Assembly: GCA_963835775.1 (NCBI GenBank)
Contig: CAWIHB010000002.1
Span: 62,001-126,000, forward strand
DNA length: 64,000 nucleotides
Direction of reading: 5' to 3'
Source of the DNA: Palsa-504 sp963835775
GTDB lineage: Bacteria; Actinomycetota; Actinomycetes; Streptosporangiales; Streptosporangiaceae
In this document: positions 28,528 through 37,005 of the stretch, piece by piece
Numbering within the stretch: the first letter of the stretch is position 1
Layout of the letters: each line of letters opens with the position of its first letter
Notes under the pieces: generated by a model
Database searches by the model: none
Told to the model about the DNA's origin: nothing
Seen by the model: only the letters and a program-made list of their open reading frames with translations
Position numbers and translations under genes: made by a program

Positions 28528-28587
28528 CGGGCCAGCCGGAAGAACGACCTCGACGAGCGGTTCCGCGGGCCCGCTGCGGCGGCCTGG

Positions 28588-29073
28588 TTAGCCGAGGCTC
28601 TGGCGCGGTTCGGCCAGGCCCGCCCAGGGCGTGCCCGCCTCGCCGGGTCCGCCGACGTTGGCGGCTAGCTGGCCGAGCAGGCCGCCCAGGGTGTCCAGGT
28701 CCGCCTCGGTCAGGCCGCCCCGGAGCCTGGTGTCGAAGGCGACGGCCGCCTGCTGCATCCGGCCGAACAAGGCCTCGCCCGCCTCGGTCAGCTCCACCAC
28801 GTGGATCCGGCGGTTGGCGCTGTCCCGGGTCCGGGTAATCAGGCCGCGGGCGTCCATGGCGTTGAGGTGGTGCGTCAGCGTGGCCTCGCGGACCCCCACC
28901 GCCTCGGCCAGCTCCCGTTGGTTGGCCGGCTTGTGGATCTTCAGGTTGAGCAGGATCAGCCAGATCGGCAGCGTGCCGTCCGCCTCCTCGAGGGCCTCGT
29001 CGAACGCGCGGCTCACGGTGCGGGCCGCCTGGCTGAGCCGCAGGCCAATCGGCAGGCGGAACGGTCGGGACAT
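28588..29073 (-). CDS. MarR-family transcriptional regulator
   Basis: 161 residues. A winged helix-turn-helix spans about residues 35-100 (NQRELAEAVGVREATLTHHL as the recognition unit, then LITRTRDSANRRIHVVELTE as wing), flanked by dimerisation helices. MarR dimers usually repress themselves and a nearby gene and release DNA on ligand binding. A perfect inverted repeat ATCTAA-TTC-TTAGAT lies 44 bp upstream in an AT-rich patch and is the likely operator. No efflux pump or enzyme is adjacent, so the target is not evident. The last 20 residues are glycine/proline-rich and probably disordered. Confidence 0.88.
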   Translation of the reverse strand: MSRPFRLPIGLRLSQAARTVSRAFDEALEEADGTLPIWLILLNLKIHKPANQRELAEAVGVREATLTHHLNAMDARGLITRTRDSANRRIHVVELTEAGEALFGRMQQAAVAFDTRLRGGLTEADLDTLGGLLGQLAANVGGPGEAGTPWAGLAEPRQSLG

Positions 29074-29116
29074 GTCAGCTAGCTTAGCACGGAACGTAGG
29101 CTTCTAAGTATTTGAC

Positions 29117-29131
29117 ATCTAATTCTTAGAT
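29117..29131 (-). promoter_or_regulatory. MarR operator candidate
   Basis: ATCTAATTCTTAGAT, six-base perfect arms with a three-base centre, in the only AT-rich patch of the 130-bp gap before the MarR gene. Flanking CTAAGTAT and TACCTAAT may extend it. Self-binding is inferred from position. Confidence 0.6.
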
Positions 29132-29203
29132 ACCTAATCCGCAGGCATCGAACGGAACAGGCCGAACGAAAGGTCGGACCGGGCGGCCGTCCCGGGTGGG
29201 CTG

Positions 29204-30508
29204 CTAGCGGCCGGGCGGCGGCGACGAAGTTGGCGGATAGCTAGGCGAAAACGACGGTGAGGGTGACGGTGACGGTGACGGCTTCGGTGATGGTTTCGGC
29301 GACGGCTTGGGCGTCGGCTTCGCCGTGGTCGGAGCCGGCGTCGGAGGCGCCACGAACGTCGGCCCGACCGCGGGCGCCGTGGTTGGCGAAGGCGTCGGCG
29401 ACGGCGACAGCGACAGCGAAGGCGACGGCGACATCGAGGTCGCCTGGAGCGAGACGTGCTGCGTCGGCGCGGCCGGCTGGCTGGGGACGGTGGCATGCGA
29501 CAGGCGGGTGGCGGCCAGCGCCGTCCCGGCCGCCGCCACCACGATCACCACGGCGGCCACGAAGGCGACCTTGATCATCCTGCTGCGCCGCTGCCACAGC
29601 GGGATCTCCTCCACCGTGAAACCGCCGACCGCGGGCGGGTCGCCGGATGGCCACAACGCCGCCAGCAGCAGTGCCGCCTCGCCCAGATGCGACCGGCCGC
29701 GCTCCTCCCAGTCCGGGCCGTACTCGCCGACGGCGGCGGCATGCAGGGCGGCCACGAACGAGGTGCCGTCGGTGGGCCGCCGCTGGGGTTCCTTGGCCAT
29801 GCCCGCCTCGACCAGCGGCCGCAGCGGCACGGGCACCGGCTCCAGCGGCACCGGCTCGACCTGATGCTGGTGCATCAGCATCTCGGCGGTATTGCCTACG
29901 AACGGCGGCCGCCCGGTCAGGCACTCATAGAAGGTGGCGGTAGCGGCGTACACGTCGGTCGCCGGGCTGGCCGGCGCGCCGGCGAACTGCTCCGGCGGCG
30001 CGTACACCAGCGTGCCGGCCGGGATCGGCCGGTCCCCGGCCCGGGCCGCGATGCCGAAGTCGGTCAGCTTGCTGGCGCCGGCCCCGTCGACCAGCACGTT
30101 CTCCGGCTTGTAGTCCCGGTGCACCACACGGCGCCGGTGTGCGGCGGCCAGGCCGAGCAGCGACCCCTGGAGCACGACCAGCGCTGCCTCGGCGGTCGTC
30201 TTGCCCTGGCTGGCCAGGATCTGGCGCAGCGAGACCCCGTCCACGAGCTCCATGACGATGGCCGCGCCCTCGGGCGACTCGATGTACTCATACAGCCGGA
30301 CCACGTTCGGGTCGTTCAGGGAACCGAGCACCGCCGCCTCGCTGCGGAACAGCTCAGCGAACTCCGGGTCCGACAGCAGCTCCGCCTTCAGGTACTTGAT
30401 CGCCACCCGGGTGCCTGTCACGTCGTGCCTGGCCAGCACCACGTCGCCGAACCCGCCCGCGCCCAGCTTCTTCAGCTCGGTGTAACCGGGAACATCCCAT
30501 TCGGCCAT
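29204..30508 (-). CDS. Membrane Ser/Thr protein kinase
   Basis: 434 residues. The Hanks-type kinase domain covers about 9-260: glycine loop GAGGFGDV, K38 in VAIKYLK, catalytic D132 in HRDYKPEN (Tyr replaces the usual Leu or Val) and DFG at 150-152. One membrane helix at 312-333 follows a basic stretch. The outer tail (about 335-434) is a proline/serine/threonine low-complexity stalk built from PSP/KPSP repeats; there are no PASTA or other sensor domains. It should phosphorylate cytoplasmic proteins under an envelope cue. The upstream gene on the same strand, a repeat-rich membrane protein, is the natural candidate substrate or partner. Confidence 0.9.
   Translation of the reverse strand: MAEWDVPGYTELKKLGAGGFGDVVLARHDVTGTRVAIKYLKAELLSDPEFAELFRSEAAVLGSLNDPNVVRLYEYIESPEGAAIVMELVDGVSLRQILASQGKTTAEAALVVLQGSLLGLAAAHRRRVVHRDYKPENVLVDGAGASKLTDFGIAARAGDRPIPAGTLVYAPPEQFAGAPASPATDVYAATATFYECLTGRPPFVGNTAEMLMHQHQVEPVPLEPVPVPLRPLVEAGMAKEPQRRPTDGTSFVAALHAAAVGEYGPDWEERGRSHLGEAALLLAALWPSGDPPAVGGFTVEEIPLWQRRSRMIKVAFVAAVVIVVAAAGTALAATRLSHATVPSQPAAPTQHVSLQATSMSPSPSLSLSPSPTPSPTTAPAVGPTFVAPPTPAPTTAKPTPKPSPKPSPKPSPSPSPSPSFSPSYPPTSSPPPGR
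29230..29450 (-). repeat. Six-base repeats coding the kinase proline-serine stalk
   Basis: Arrays of GACGGT/GGCGAC-type hexamers on the plus strand encode alternating Pro-Ser dipeptides and KPSP units. Slippage-prone; the number of units sets the length of the outer stalk. Confidence 0.6.
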
Positions 30509-30585
30509 AGCAAATCTGCGCCCTTCGCGGCAGGGGCCCGGCTCGCCGGCCGGGCGTCACATTCTCCAGGTGGTGCGGTACTCGG

Positions 30586-31686
30586 TCAGCAGCTGATGGT
30601 GACGTTGGTCGAGGCGGTCGCCGGGTTGGGGCTGAGGACCTGCAAGGTGACCTTCTGGGACGCGGTGCCGTGGCCCTGGCCCTCGACCGCAACGGTCACG
30701 AACACCGAATGCTGCCCGGAAATGACCGACTGGCTCTGCGGCTGGGGCGCCTCGGACTGGGGCTGGAACACCCACTGGTAGGAGACGGTGCCGGCCGCGC
30801 CGTTGGTGTCGATCCGGCCGGTCACGTTCACCGCGCATCCGGACTTGGTCTCCGCGGTGATGGCCGCGCCGCTCGTGTGGAACGGCGCGTGGTGGAAGCG
30901 CAGGAACAGCACCACGGCGGCCGCCGCGAGCAGGAGCACGGTCAACACGGTCCCGGCTATCCGGCGCAGCCGGTGCGGGCGCTTGGCCGGCTCGGGCAGG
31001 CGCCCCGTGCGCCAGACCTGCTCGGCCGTCACCCCGGCCTGGCTCTCGGGCACCCCCGGACCGTACCGGACCATGTCGGACCCGGGCGGCGGGGCACTCG
31101 GCGGCGGACCAGGGGGCGGGGCGACCGGCGGCGGAGCGACCGGCGGCTGGCCGCCCGCTGACATCTGAGTCTGCATGTCGTACGCGGACTGCTGAGACGG
31201 CGCAGGCTGGACATAGGTGGGGGGCGGCTGGTACTGGCCGTACTGCCCGCTGCCCGCCGCGGGCTGGCGCGGGGCGATGTAGGTCGGCGGCTGGTGCGAC
31301 ACGGCGCCCGGCGGCGGCTGGCGCGGCGGGACATACGTCGGAGGGGGCGGCGGCTGCGGACCGCCGGCCGGCGGCTGCTGGCGCGGTGCCACGTAGGTGG
31401 ACTCCCAGGGCGGGGCGGGCTCGGACCGGGGCGGGCGCGGCGGCACGTACGTGGGGGGCGGCGGCTGCGGACCGCCGGCCGGCGGCTGCTGGCGCGGTGC
31501 CACGTAGGTGGACTCCCACGGCGGCGCCGCCTCCGGCGGCTGGCGCGCAGGCACGGTGGGTTCCGTGCGCTGGGATCCCATGGCTTGATCGCGTCCCCAG
31601 TAGGGATGCGTCACCTCGGCATCATCATCGTCGTCGGCCGGCGGCACGGGACCATACCCGGATGACCCTTCACCCATCTGAACCAT
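30586..31686 (-). CDS. Proline-rich repeat membrane protein next to the kinase
   Basis: 366 residues. The N-terminal ~240 residues are cytoplasmic and disordered: an acidic patch DDDDDAE, then two near-identical 37-residue units (54-90 and 91-125) built on PPWESTYVAPRQQPPAGG and PTYVPPR, then further PPTYV/PAPRQ variants. Each unit has Thr-Tyr dipeptides flanked by proline, plausible phosphorylation sites. One membrane helix at 243-262 follows RPHRLRR. The outer 100 residues carry two cysteines and an immunoglobulin-like beta pattern (YQWVFQPQ, VFVTVAVEGQG). No family name known. It ends 77 bp before the kinase start and is probably cotranscribed with it. Confidence 0.75.
   Translation of the reverse strand: MVQMGEGSSGYGPVPPADDDDDAEVTHPYWGRDQAMGSQRTEPTVPARQPPEAAPPWESTYVAPRQQPPAGGPQPPPPTYVPPRPPRSEPAPPWESTYVAPRQQPPAGGPQPPPPPTYVPPRQPPPGAVSHQPPTYIAPRQPAAGSGQYGQYQPPPTYVQPAPSQQSAYDMQTQMSAGGQPPVAPPPVAPPPGPPPSAPPPGSDMVRYGPGVPESQAGVTAEQVWRTGRLPEPAKRPHRLRRIAGTVLTVLLLAAAAVVLFLRFHHAPFHTSGAAITAETKSGCAVNVTGRIDTNGAAGTVSYQWVFQPQSEAPQPQSQSVISGQHSVFVTVAVEGQGHGTASQKVTLQVLSPNPATASTNVTISC
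31312..31527 (-). repeat. ~111-bp direct repeat inside the proline-rich gene
   Basis: Two tandem units encode residues 54-90 and 91-125. Most of each unit is identical at DNA level (for example the GCGGCTGCTGGCGCGGTGCC stretch in both), pointing to a recent duplication. Confidence 0.75.
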
Positions 31687-32077
31687 CTTTCGGTTAAGCG
31701 ATGTGCAGCTTCGGTGTCAGGGCAGACGGCACTTCCCTGTCGCACAAGTACCGTCCCCCCAGGCCGCTCTAGCGGCCGCTCAACCGTGCTCGACTACATG
31801 GAGCGCCTCGGCGCACTAAACACCTGAGTTTCGCACTTGGACCAATGTGCGGTCAACGTCCCCGGCAGCAACCGGACCCTGTTCTGTGCTGCCCAAATAC
31901 CAGCAGAAATGGACATTCACAGCTATTGGCTTCGGTATCACCCATGGCCCCCGACCGGCCCTCGCGGCCCGTTCCCCGGCCCTTCGCCGCGACCCCAGGG
32001 CCCGCGCCAAGCTGACCCCCGGTGACACCCAAGGTCTTATCTTTTAGGCCGAACGGTCCAGGCTGGAACTGGGCCCC
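31687..32077. other. Intergenic region between globin and proline-rich gene
   Basis: 391 bp without a credible gene. The one notable structure is a palindrome at 31762-31777, GGCCGCT-CT-AGCGGCC, 76 bp upstream of the proline-rich gene, a possible operator. No promoter hexamers are clear. Confidence 0.5.
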
Positions 32078-32497
32078 TCAGGCTGACGTCAGGCCCAGGT
32101 CCGGCCGACCGCGGGCCGGGTCCACGTTGACCAGGCTGTGCGCCGCCATGACCAGGTAATCCCAGAGCTGCGCGTCCAGTGCCTGGTCAAGCTCGAGCTC
32201 GTCCAGCGCCGCCCGCATGTGGTGCAGCCAGGCGTCCCGCTCGGCCTCGCCGATCGTGAACCTGACGTGCCGCATCCGCAGCCGGGGATGCCCGCGCAGC
32301 TCGTCGTAGGTGCGCGGCCCACCCCAGTACTGCATCAGGAACAGCCGCAGGTGCTCCTCGGCCGGGCCGAGGTCACGGGCCGGGTAGACCGGCCGCAGCA
32401 CGGGATCGTCCGCCACGCCCTGGTAGAACCGGTGGACCAGGCGGCGGAAGGTCTCTTCTCCGCCCACGGCCTCGTAGAGGTTGGTCGGCTGGCTCAT
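32078..32497 (-). CDS. glbO: Group II truncated hemoglobin
   Basis: 139 residues. Heme-pocket residues line up with mycobacterial trHbO: TyrB10 at Y25 (RFYQGV), Tyr(CD1) at Y38, proximal HisF8 at H77 (RMRHVRF) and TrpG8 at W90 (ERDAWLHHM). The family binds O2 and reacts with NO, peroxide or sulfide, often linked to the membrane and respiration. ATG 32497 is used because the globin fold begins directly; an extended upstream frame is a shadow of the MscS repeats. The gene begins only 10 bp after the MscS stop, so the two form an operon. Confidence 0.92.
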   Translation of the reverse strand: MSQPTNLYEAVGGEETFRRLVHRFYQGVADDPVLRPVYPARDLGPAEEHLRLFLMQYWGGPRTYDELRGHPRLRMRHVRFTIGEAERDAWLHHMRAALDELELDQALDAQLWDYLVMAAHSLVNVDPARGRPDLGLTSA

Positions 32498-32507
32498 GGC
32501 TGCCAGC

Positions 32508-33860
32508 TTACGGCGTGCCGGGCTCCTCGCCTTCCTCGCCTTCCTCGCCGTCCTCCGCAAGCACCGCGTCTTCGGCGTCCTCCGCAAGCACCGCGTCCTC
32601 GGCGTCCTCCGCAAGCACCGCGTCTTCGGCGTCCTCCGCAAGCACCGCGTCCTCGGCGTCCTCCGCGAGGACCGTTGCTCCGGCGTCCTCCGCGAGGACC
32701 GTATCTTCGCCGTCCTCCGCGAGGACCGTTGCTCCGGCGTCCTCCGCGAGGACCGTATCTTCGCCGTCCTCCAGGTCGGCCGGGAGCCCGGCCATGGCCG
32801 GATCCGCCGCGGCAGCGGCAGCGGCGGCCGCCTGGCCCGCCGACCCCTGCTCCGCAGGCGCGGTGATCACGATGGTGTCCGGGCCGGCCGCGGCCACGCC
32901 CGCCGCGTCCAGCGCCGCCTTGACCCGCGCCCGCAGCTCGCGCGCCACCTCCCATTGGCGCATGGGCGCGGTCTTGGCCACGATGCGCATCGTCACCTCG
33001 CGGCTGGACAGCTCCTGGGCTCCCCACACCTCGGGCTTTTCCAGCATCAGCTTGCGCCAGCCGCGCTCCCGGTACAGGCCGGCCGCGGCCTGCTCCATCA
33101 GCGCCCGGATGCGGCCCAGGTCCTCCTCGTAGGGCACCGGGTAGTCGATGACCGCCCGCGACCAGCCCTGCGACTCGTTGCCGACGCTCTCGATGGTGCC
33201 GTTCCTGACGTGCCAGACCACGCCGTTGACGTCGCGCAGCCGGGTGGTGAGCAGCGTCATCGCCTCGACCGTCCCGGTCGCGTCCTTGAGGTTGATCGTG
33301 TCCCCGACCCCGTAGTGGTCCTCGACCAGCATCAGGATGCCCGCCAGGTAGTCCCGCACCAGGTTCTGCGCGCCGAACCCCAGAGCCACCCCCAGCACGG
33401 TCGTGCTCAGCAGCAGCGGCGTCAGGTTGACGCCCAGGTCACCCAGGACGGTCAGGGTCGCGATGCCGAACACCACGATGGAGACCCCGCTGCGCAGGAT
33501 CGACCCGAAGGCCCGGGACCGCTGCTCGCGCCGCTCGGTGCCGCCCATGTGGACCGCCGCGACCGCCTTGTGCGCGCGGCCGGCCGAGGCCGCCGGGAGC
33601 GACGCGGTCGCCGCCCGCTCGGTGAGCCTGTTGATCACCCGGTGCAGGACGTACCGGAAGAACAAGGCCAGCACGATGACGAACGCGATCCGCAGTCCCT
33701 GGTAGACCGGCCCGGCCAGGTACACCCGGACCACCTGCGCCGCGTTCGCGCTGTGGGTGAGGTCCCAGGCCAGGCGGCAGGCGATCCCCGGATTGTCGCC
33801 GCAGCTCCCGGTCAGCGAACCGCCCGCGTCGATCAGGCCCAGGCTGGTGGCGTGAAACAC
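32508..33860 (-). CDS. MscS-family mechanosensitive channel with acidic repeat tail
   Basis: 450 residues. Membrane helices near 50-75 and 125-150 lead to the pore helix (TVLGVALGFGAQNLVRDYLA onward), followed by the beta domain (YGVGDTINLKDATGTVEAMT) and an alpha/beta vestibule to about 345. Opening under membrane tension releases solutes during hypo-osmotic shock. Residues about 345-363 are alanine-rich, and 364-435 consist of eight tandem 9-residue units of the form ED(A/G)(E/G)(D/A)(A/T)VLA, ending in an EDGEEGEEGEE tail. The repeats are cytoplasmic and highly acidic, which is not usual for MscS. Start ATG 33860. The globin gene follows at 10 bp. Confidence 0.9.
   Translation of the reverse strand: MFHATSLGLIDAGGSLTGSCGDNPGIACRLAWDLTHSANAAQVVRVYLAGPVYQGLRIAFVIVLALFFRYVLHRVINRLTERAATASLPAASAGRAHKAVAAVHMGGTERREQRSRAFGSILRSGVSIVVFGIATLTVLGDLGVNLTPLLLSTTVLGVALGFGAQNLVRDYLAGILMLVEDHYGVGDTINLKDATGTVEAMTLLTTRLRDVNGVVWHVRNGTIESVGNESQGWSRAVIDYPVPYEEDLGRIRALMEQAAAGLYRERGWRKLMLEKPEVWGAQELSSREVTMRIVAKTAPMRQWEVARELRARVKAALDAAGVAAAGPDTIVITAPAEQGSAGQAAAAAAAAADPAMAGLPADLEDGEDTVLAEDAGATVLAEDGEDTVLAEDAGATVLAEDAEDAVLAEDAEDAVLAEDAEDAVLAEDAEDAVLAEDGEEGEEGEEPGTP
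32556..32771 (-). repeat. 27-bp tandem repeat array in the MscS C-terminus
   Basis: Eight 27-bp units, in frame. Four units toward the 3-prime end of the gene are nearly identical; the other four alternate between two variants, giving a 54-bp higher-order period. Array length should vary by slippage without frameshift. Confidence 0.85.
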
Positions 33861-33979
33861 AGAACTCCTTCCGCTGGGTGCCGCTGCACGCGAGGCTACT
33901 GCGCGGCAGCACCCGGCGGTCGGCCCTCAGCGGAAAGCCCCGGCCGCCTACTTCCGCGGCCCGCCCGGCTGAGGAAGGC

Positions 33980-36118
33980 TTACTCCAGGACCAGCCCGGT
34001 GTACCTGGCGGCGAACGCGAGCGTGTCCCCGGCCAGCTCGGCTGACCGGCTCACTGCCCGGGCCCCGTGCCCCACCTGACCCTCCGCGCGCAGCAGCACC
34101 GGCCGGTCCTCCGGAGCAGACGAGGTGGCGTGCTGCAGCGCGGCGCACATCTTGTAGGCGTGCACCGGGTCGACCCGCGTGTCGCTGGTGAACACGGTGA
34201 ACAGCACCGCTGGATACGCCGTCCCGGAGACCACGTGATGGTAGGGGGAGTAGGACAGCAGCCAGCCGAGCTGCTCCGGGTCCGCCGCGCTGCCGTACTC
34301 GACGTTCCACGTCTGCCCCAGGCCGAACCGCTCGTACCGCACCATGTCAAGCAACGGCGCCGAGCAGACCACGGCGGCGAACAGCTCGGGCCGCTGGGTC
34401 AGGGCCGCGCCGACCAGCAGCCCGCCGTTGGATCCGCCGGAGATGGCCAGCTGCCCAGGGGTGGTCCAGCCGTCCCTGATCAGCGTCTCCGCGGCGGCGT
34501 AGAAGTCGTCGAACACGTTCTGCTTGTTGTCCAGCATCCCGGCCCGGTGCCACTGTTCGCCTTCTTCGCTGCCGCCACGCAGGTTGGCCACCGCGTACAC
34601 GCCGCCCGCCGACACCCAGGCCAGGGTGTTCGGCGAGAACGCGGGCGTCAGGCTGATGTCGAACCCGCCGTACCCGGTCAGGATGGCCGGCCGCGGGCGG
34701 TCTGGCCCGTTCGGCCCATCCTGCCTCGTCAAGGCCGATGCCGGGCTGATGACCAGCATCCGCACCGGCGTGCCGTCCGCCGAGGCGTAGGTCACCTGGC
34801 GGGTGGCCACGGCCGGCACCGCCACGCTGCCCGGCGGGCTGGCCCAGGTGGTCACCTCGAAGGTCCGGGCGTCGAACCGCAGGATCACCGGCGGCGTGGT
34901 GTAGTCCGTGTAGCCGAACCATGCCTCGTGCCCGCCCTCGGGCCGCTCGCTCAGCCCGCCCGCGGTGCCCAGGCCGGGCAGCGGCACCTCGCTCAGCCGC
35001 TCGCCCGTGGCCAGGTCGTGCACGGTGATCTCGCTCAGCGCGTGCCTGGTCCAGGTGGCCAGCAGCACCGGCCGGGCCAGTTCCGGCCCGTCCAGCAGCG
35101 CGAACCCGCGCAGCACGGCCTCGGGGTCCTCCCGGACCAGGTCCCGCCAGCTGGCCCGGTCGGCCAGCCCGGCCGCGGCCGGATCGGCCACCGCCACCCG
35201 GCCGCGCGGCGCATCCGCGTCGGTGAACAGGTACAGCAGCCCGTCCCGCCCGACCCGCACCCAGGTCTGCGCGTCCACCCCCTCCTGCAGCACGCGCAGA
35301 TCGGGCGCGGCGGGATCGGATTCGGACAGGTCGGCCAGCCACAGGTCGTTCCGCGGCGCGGTGCCCCGGGACGCGGAGATGGCCAGCCACCGGCCGTCCC
35401 GGCTGACCGACACCGCGTAGTAGTCGGTCTTGCCCCGGCCGGTGCCGAAGATCAGCACGTCCTCGTCGGCGGGCGTGCCGAGCTGGTGCAGGTACACCCG
35501 CCGGTGGTACTGGCTTTCGCCCTCGGGCACCGCATCGGCCGGCAGCAGGCGCGTGTAGTAGAACGCCTTGCCGCCCGGCAGCCAGGCCACGTTCGAGTAC
35601 CGGCACCGGTCGATCGGCCCGTCGACCAGCGCCCCGGTCTCGACGTCGAGGACCCGCAGCAGCGATTCCTCGTCGCCGCCCTGGGACAGCTGGTAGGCCA
35701 GCAGCCGCCCCTCCTTGTCCGGCTGCCAGGCGTCCAGCGTGGTCAGCCCGGACGGGTCGATGGCCATCGGGTCGATGAGCACCTCAGCCGGAGACCCTGA
35801 TCCGTCCGCGACCTGCGTGCAGAGCACGCCGTGCTCCTGGCCGGGGTCGCGCCGGCTGAAGAAGGACCGCTCCCCGCGCCAGGCCGGCGTCCCCACGTAG
35901 CCCACGCTGAGCAGCGCGCGGACCTGCTCGGCCAGGGCGGCCCGCCCGGGCCAGCCGTCCCGCTCGGCGGTGTACAGGGCGGACTGCCCGGCCAGCCACC
36001 CGGCCCGCTCCGCGCTGGCCGCGTCCTCCAGCCAGCGGTAAGGGTCACTGACCTGGTACCCGAGGACGTCCTCGGTCAGGTCCAGCCTGCGCGCCTCCGG
36101 ATAGCGAAACTCGCTCAT
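33980..36118 (-). CDS. Prolyl oligopeptidase (S9A)
   Basis: 712 residues, usual length. The N-terminus YPEARRLDLTEDVLGYQVSD leads into a seven-bladed beta-propeller that limits access to short peptides, and then the alpha/beta hydrolase domain. Catalytic residues are S563 in GGSNGG, an Asp near 646 in TSDTRVDP and H684 in GQVGHGA. There is no signal peptide, so it is a cytoplasmic enzyme cleaving after proline in short peptides. ATG 36118 fits the family start. Downstream 33861-33979 separates it from the MscS gene and contains nothing notable. Confidence 0.93.
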   Translation of the reverse strand: MSEFRYPEARRLDLTEDVLGYQVSDPYRWLEDAASAERAGWLAGQSALYTAERDGWPGRAALAEQVRALLSVGYVGTPAWRGERSFFSRRDPGQEHGVLCTQVADGSGSPAEVLIDPMAIDPSGLTTLDAWQPDKEGRLLAYQLSQGGDEESLLRVLDVETGALVDGPIDRCRYSNVAWLPGGKAFYYTRLLPADAVPEGESQYHRRVYLHQLGTPADEDVLIFGTGRGKTDYYAVSVSRDGRWLAISASRGTAPRNDLWLADLSESDPAAPDLRVLQEGVDAQTWVRVGRDGLLYLFTDADAPRGRVAVADPAAAGLADRASWRDLVREDPEAVLRGFALLDGPELARPVLLATWTRHALSEITVHDLATGERLSEVPLPGLGTAGGLSERPEGGHEAWFGYTDYTTPPVILRFDARTFEVTTWASPPGSVAVPAVATRQVTYASADGTPVRMLVISPASALTRQDGPNGPDRPRPAILTGYGGFDISLTPAFSPNTLAWVSAGGVYAVANLRGGSEEGEQWHRAGMLDNKQNVFDDFYAAAETLIRDGWTTPGQLAISGGSNGGLLVGAALTQRPELFAAVVCSAPLLDMVRYERFGLGQTWNVEYGSAADPEQLGWLLSYSPYHHVVSGTAYPAVLFTVFTSDTRVDPVHAYKMCAALQHATSSAPEDRPVLLRAEGQVGHGARAVSRSAELAGDTLAFAARYTGLVLE

Positions 36119-36137
36119 GCAGTGCCTCCCGCTCGCT

Positions 36138-36213
36138 CTGTTTTCCCGCTCGCCTCCGGGCCGCTCTTAAGGCGCTTCCTTCCCTCGTCGCTCCTTCGTC
36201 GCTCCTCGGTCCA
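36138..36213 (+). repeat. Dispersed TTAAGGCGC-centred repeat, copy 1
   Basis: Shares CTGTTTTC...CGCCTCCGGGCCGC...TTAAGGCGC.TCCTTCCCTCGT with 36929-36993, in direct orientation. The core is near-palindromic about TTAA. This copy is intergenic, just upstream of the prolyl oligopeptidase. Confidence 0.75.
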
Positions 36214-36408
36214 GGCAGCGCCGCGGCCCTTTGGCTCGCGGGAAGTCCAGGCGGCGCCGCGGTCCCGGCATAGCTTGCGCAGCTCGCTCATGTTGGCACC
36301 TTACGTTCCCGCTGACCTAGTACGCTTATGTGGTGGCAGAAGCAAGCACCAGACGACACACTAGGAGCATGTGCTTCTGTTAGACGGCCGGCACCAGCGG
36401 GAGGTGCA

Positions 36409-37005
36409 GTGCGGCGAGTGCTGCTGCTCAACGTGACGTATGAACCGCTGACCACTGTTGGCCTGCGCCGGGCGGTGTGCCTGGTGCTGGGCGGCAAGGC
36501 CGAGGTCGTGCACGATGATGCGGCAGGTGCGATGCTGCATGCGGCGTCGGTCGCGCTGGTCACCCCGTCGGTGATCAGGCTCAGCCGCTACGTCCGGGTG
36601 CCCTACCGCAACCGGGTGCCGCTGACCAGGGCCGCGCTGATGCGCCGGGACAACTACCGCTGCGCCTACTGCGGCCGCCGGGCCGAGACCATCGACCACG
36701 TGCTCCCCAGGAGCCGCGGCGGCCCGCACGCCTGGGAGAACTGCGTCGCGTCCTGCACGATCTGCAATCACCGTAAGGCCGACCGGCTGCTCGAGGAACT
36801 CGGCTGGACACTGGCGGTCCCGCCCGCAGTACCACGCGGCGCCCACTGGCGGCTGGTGGGCGCTCAGCACGACGGCGACCCCCAGTGGGCCGCTTATTTG
36901 CGTGAGCCCAGTGCCGCGTTAATGGCCCTGTTTTCTTCTCGCCTCCGGGCCGCCTTAAGGCGCCTCCTTCCCTCGTTCCTCGCTCCTCAGTCCAGTGGCG
37001 GGTGA
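36409..37005 (+). CDS. HNH endonuclease domain protein
   Basis: 198 residues from GTG 36409, preceded by GGGAGG; this gives the typical start RRVLLLNVTYEPLTTVGLRR. The HNH zinc finger has the pairs CAYC (in YRCAYCGRRAETIDHVLPRS) and CTIC (in CVASCTICNHRKADRL) with the active-site His in IDHV. It belongs to a widespread actinobacterial single-HNH group of uncertain role, often called McrA-like. The last ~25 residues (from FSSRLRAALRRLL) derive from the second copy of a dispersed repeat, and the 3-prime end overlaps the convergent epimerase by 19 bp, so the native C-terminus was probably shorter. Confidence 0.87.
   Translation: MRRVLLLNVTYEPLTTVGLRRAVCLVLGGKAEVVHDDAAGAMLHAASVALVTPSVIRLSRYVRVPYRNRVPLTRAALMRRDNYRCAYCGRRAETIDHVLPRSRGGPHAWENCVASCTICNHRKADRLLEELGWTLAVPPAVPRGAHWRLVGAQHDGDPQWAAYLREPSAALMALFSSRLRAALRRLLPSFLAPQSSGG
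36929..36993 (+). repeat. Dispersed TTAAGGCGC-centred repeat, copy 2
   Basis: Direct repeat of 36138-36213, core GGGCCGCCTTAAGGCGCC. It forms the final codons of the HNH gene and reaches the epimerase stop codon region (36987-36989). Confidence 0.75.
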
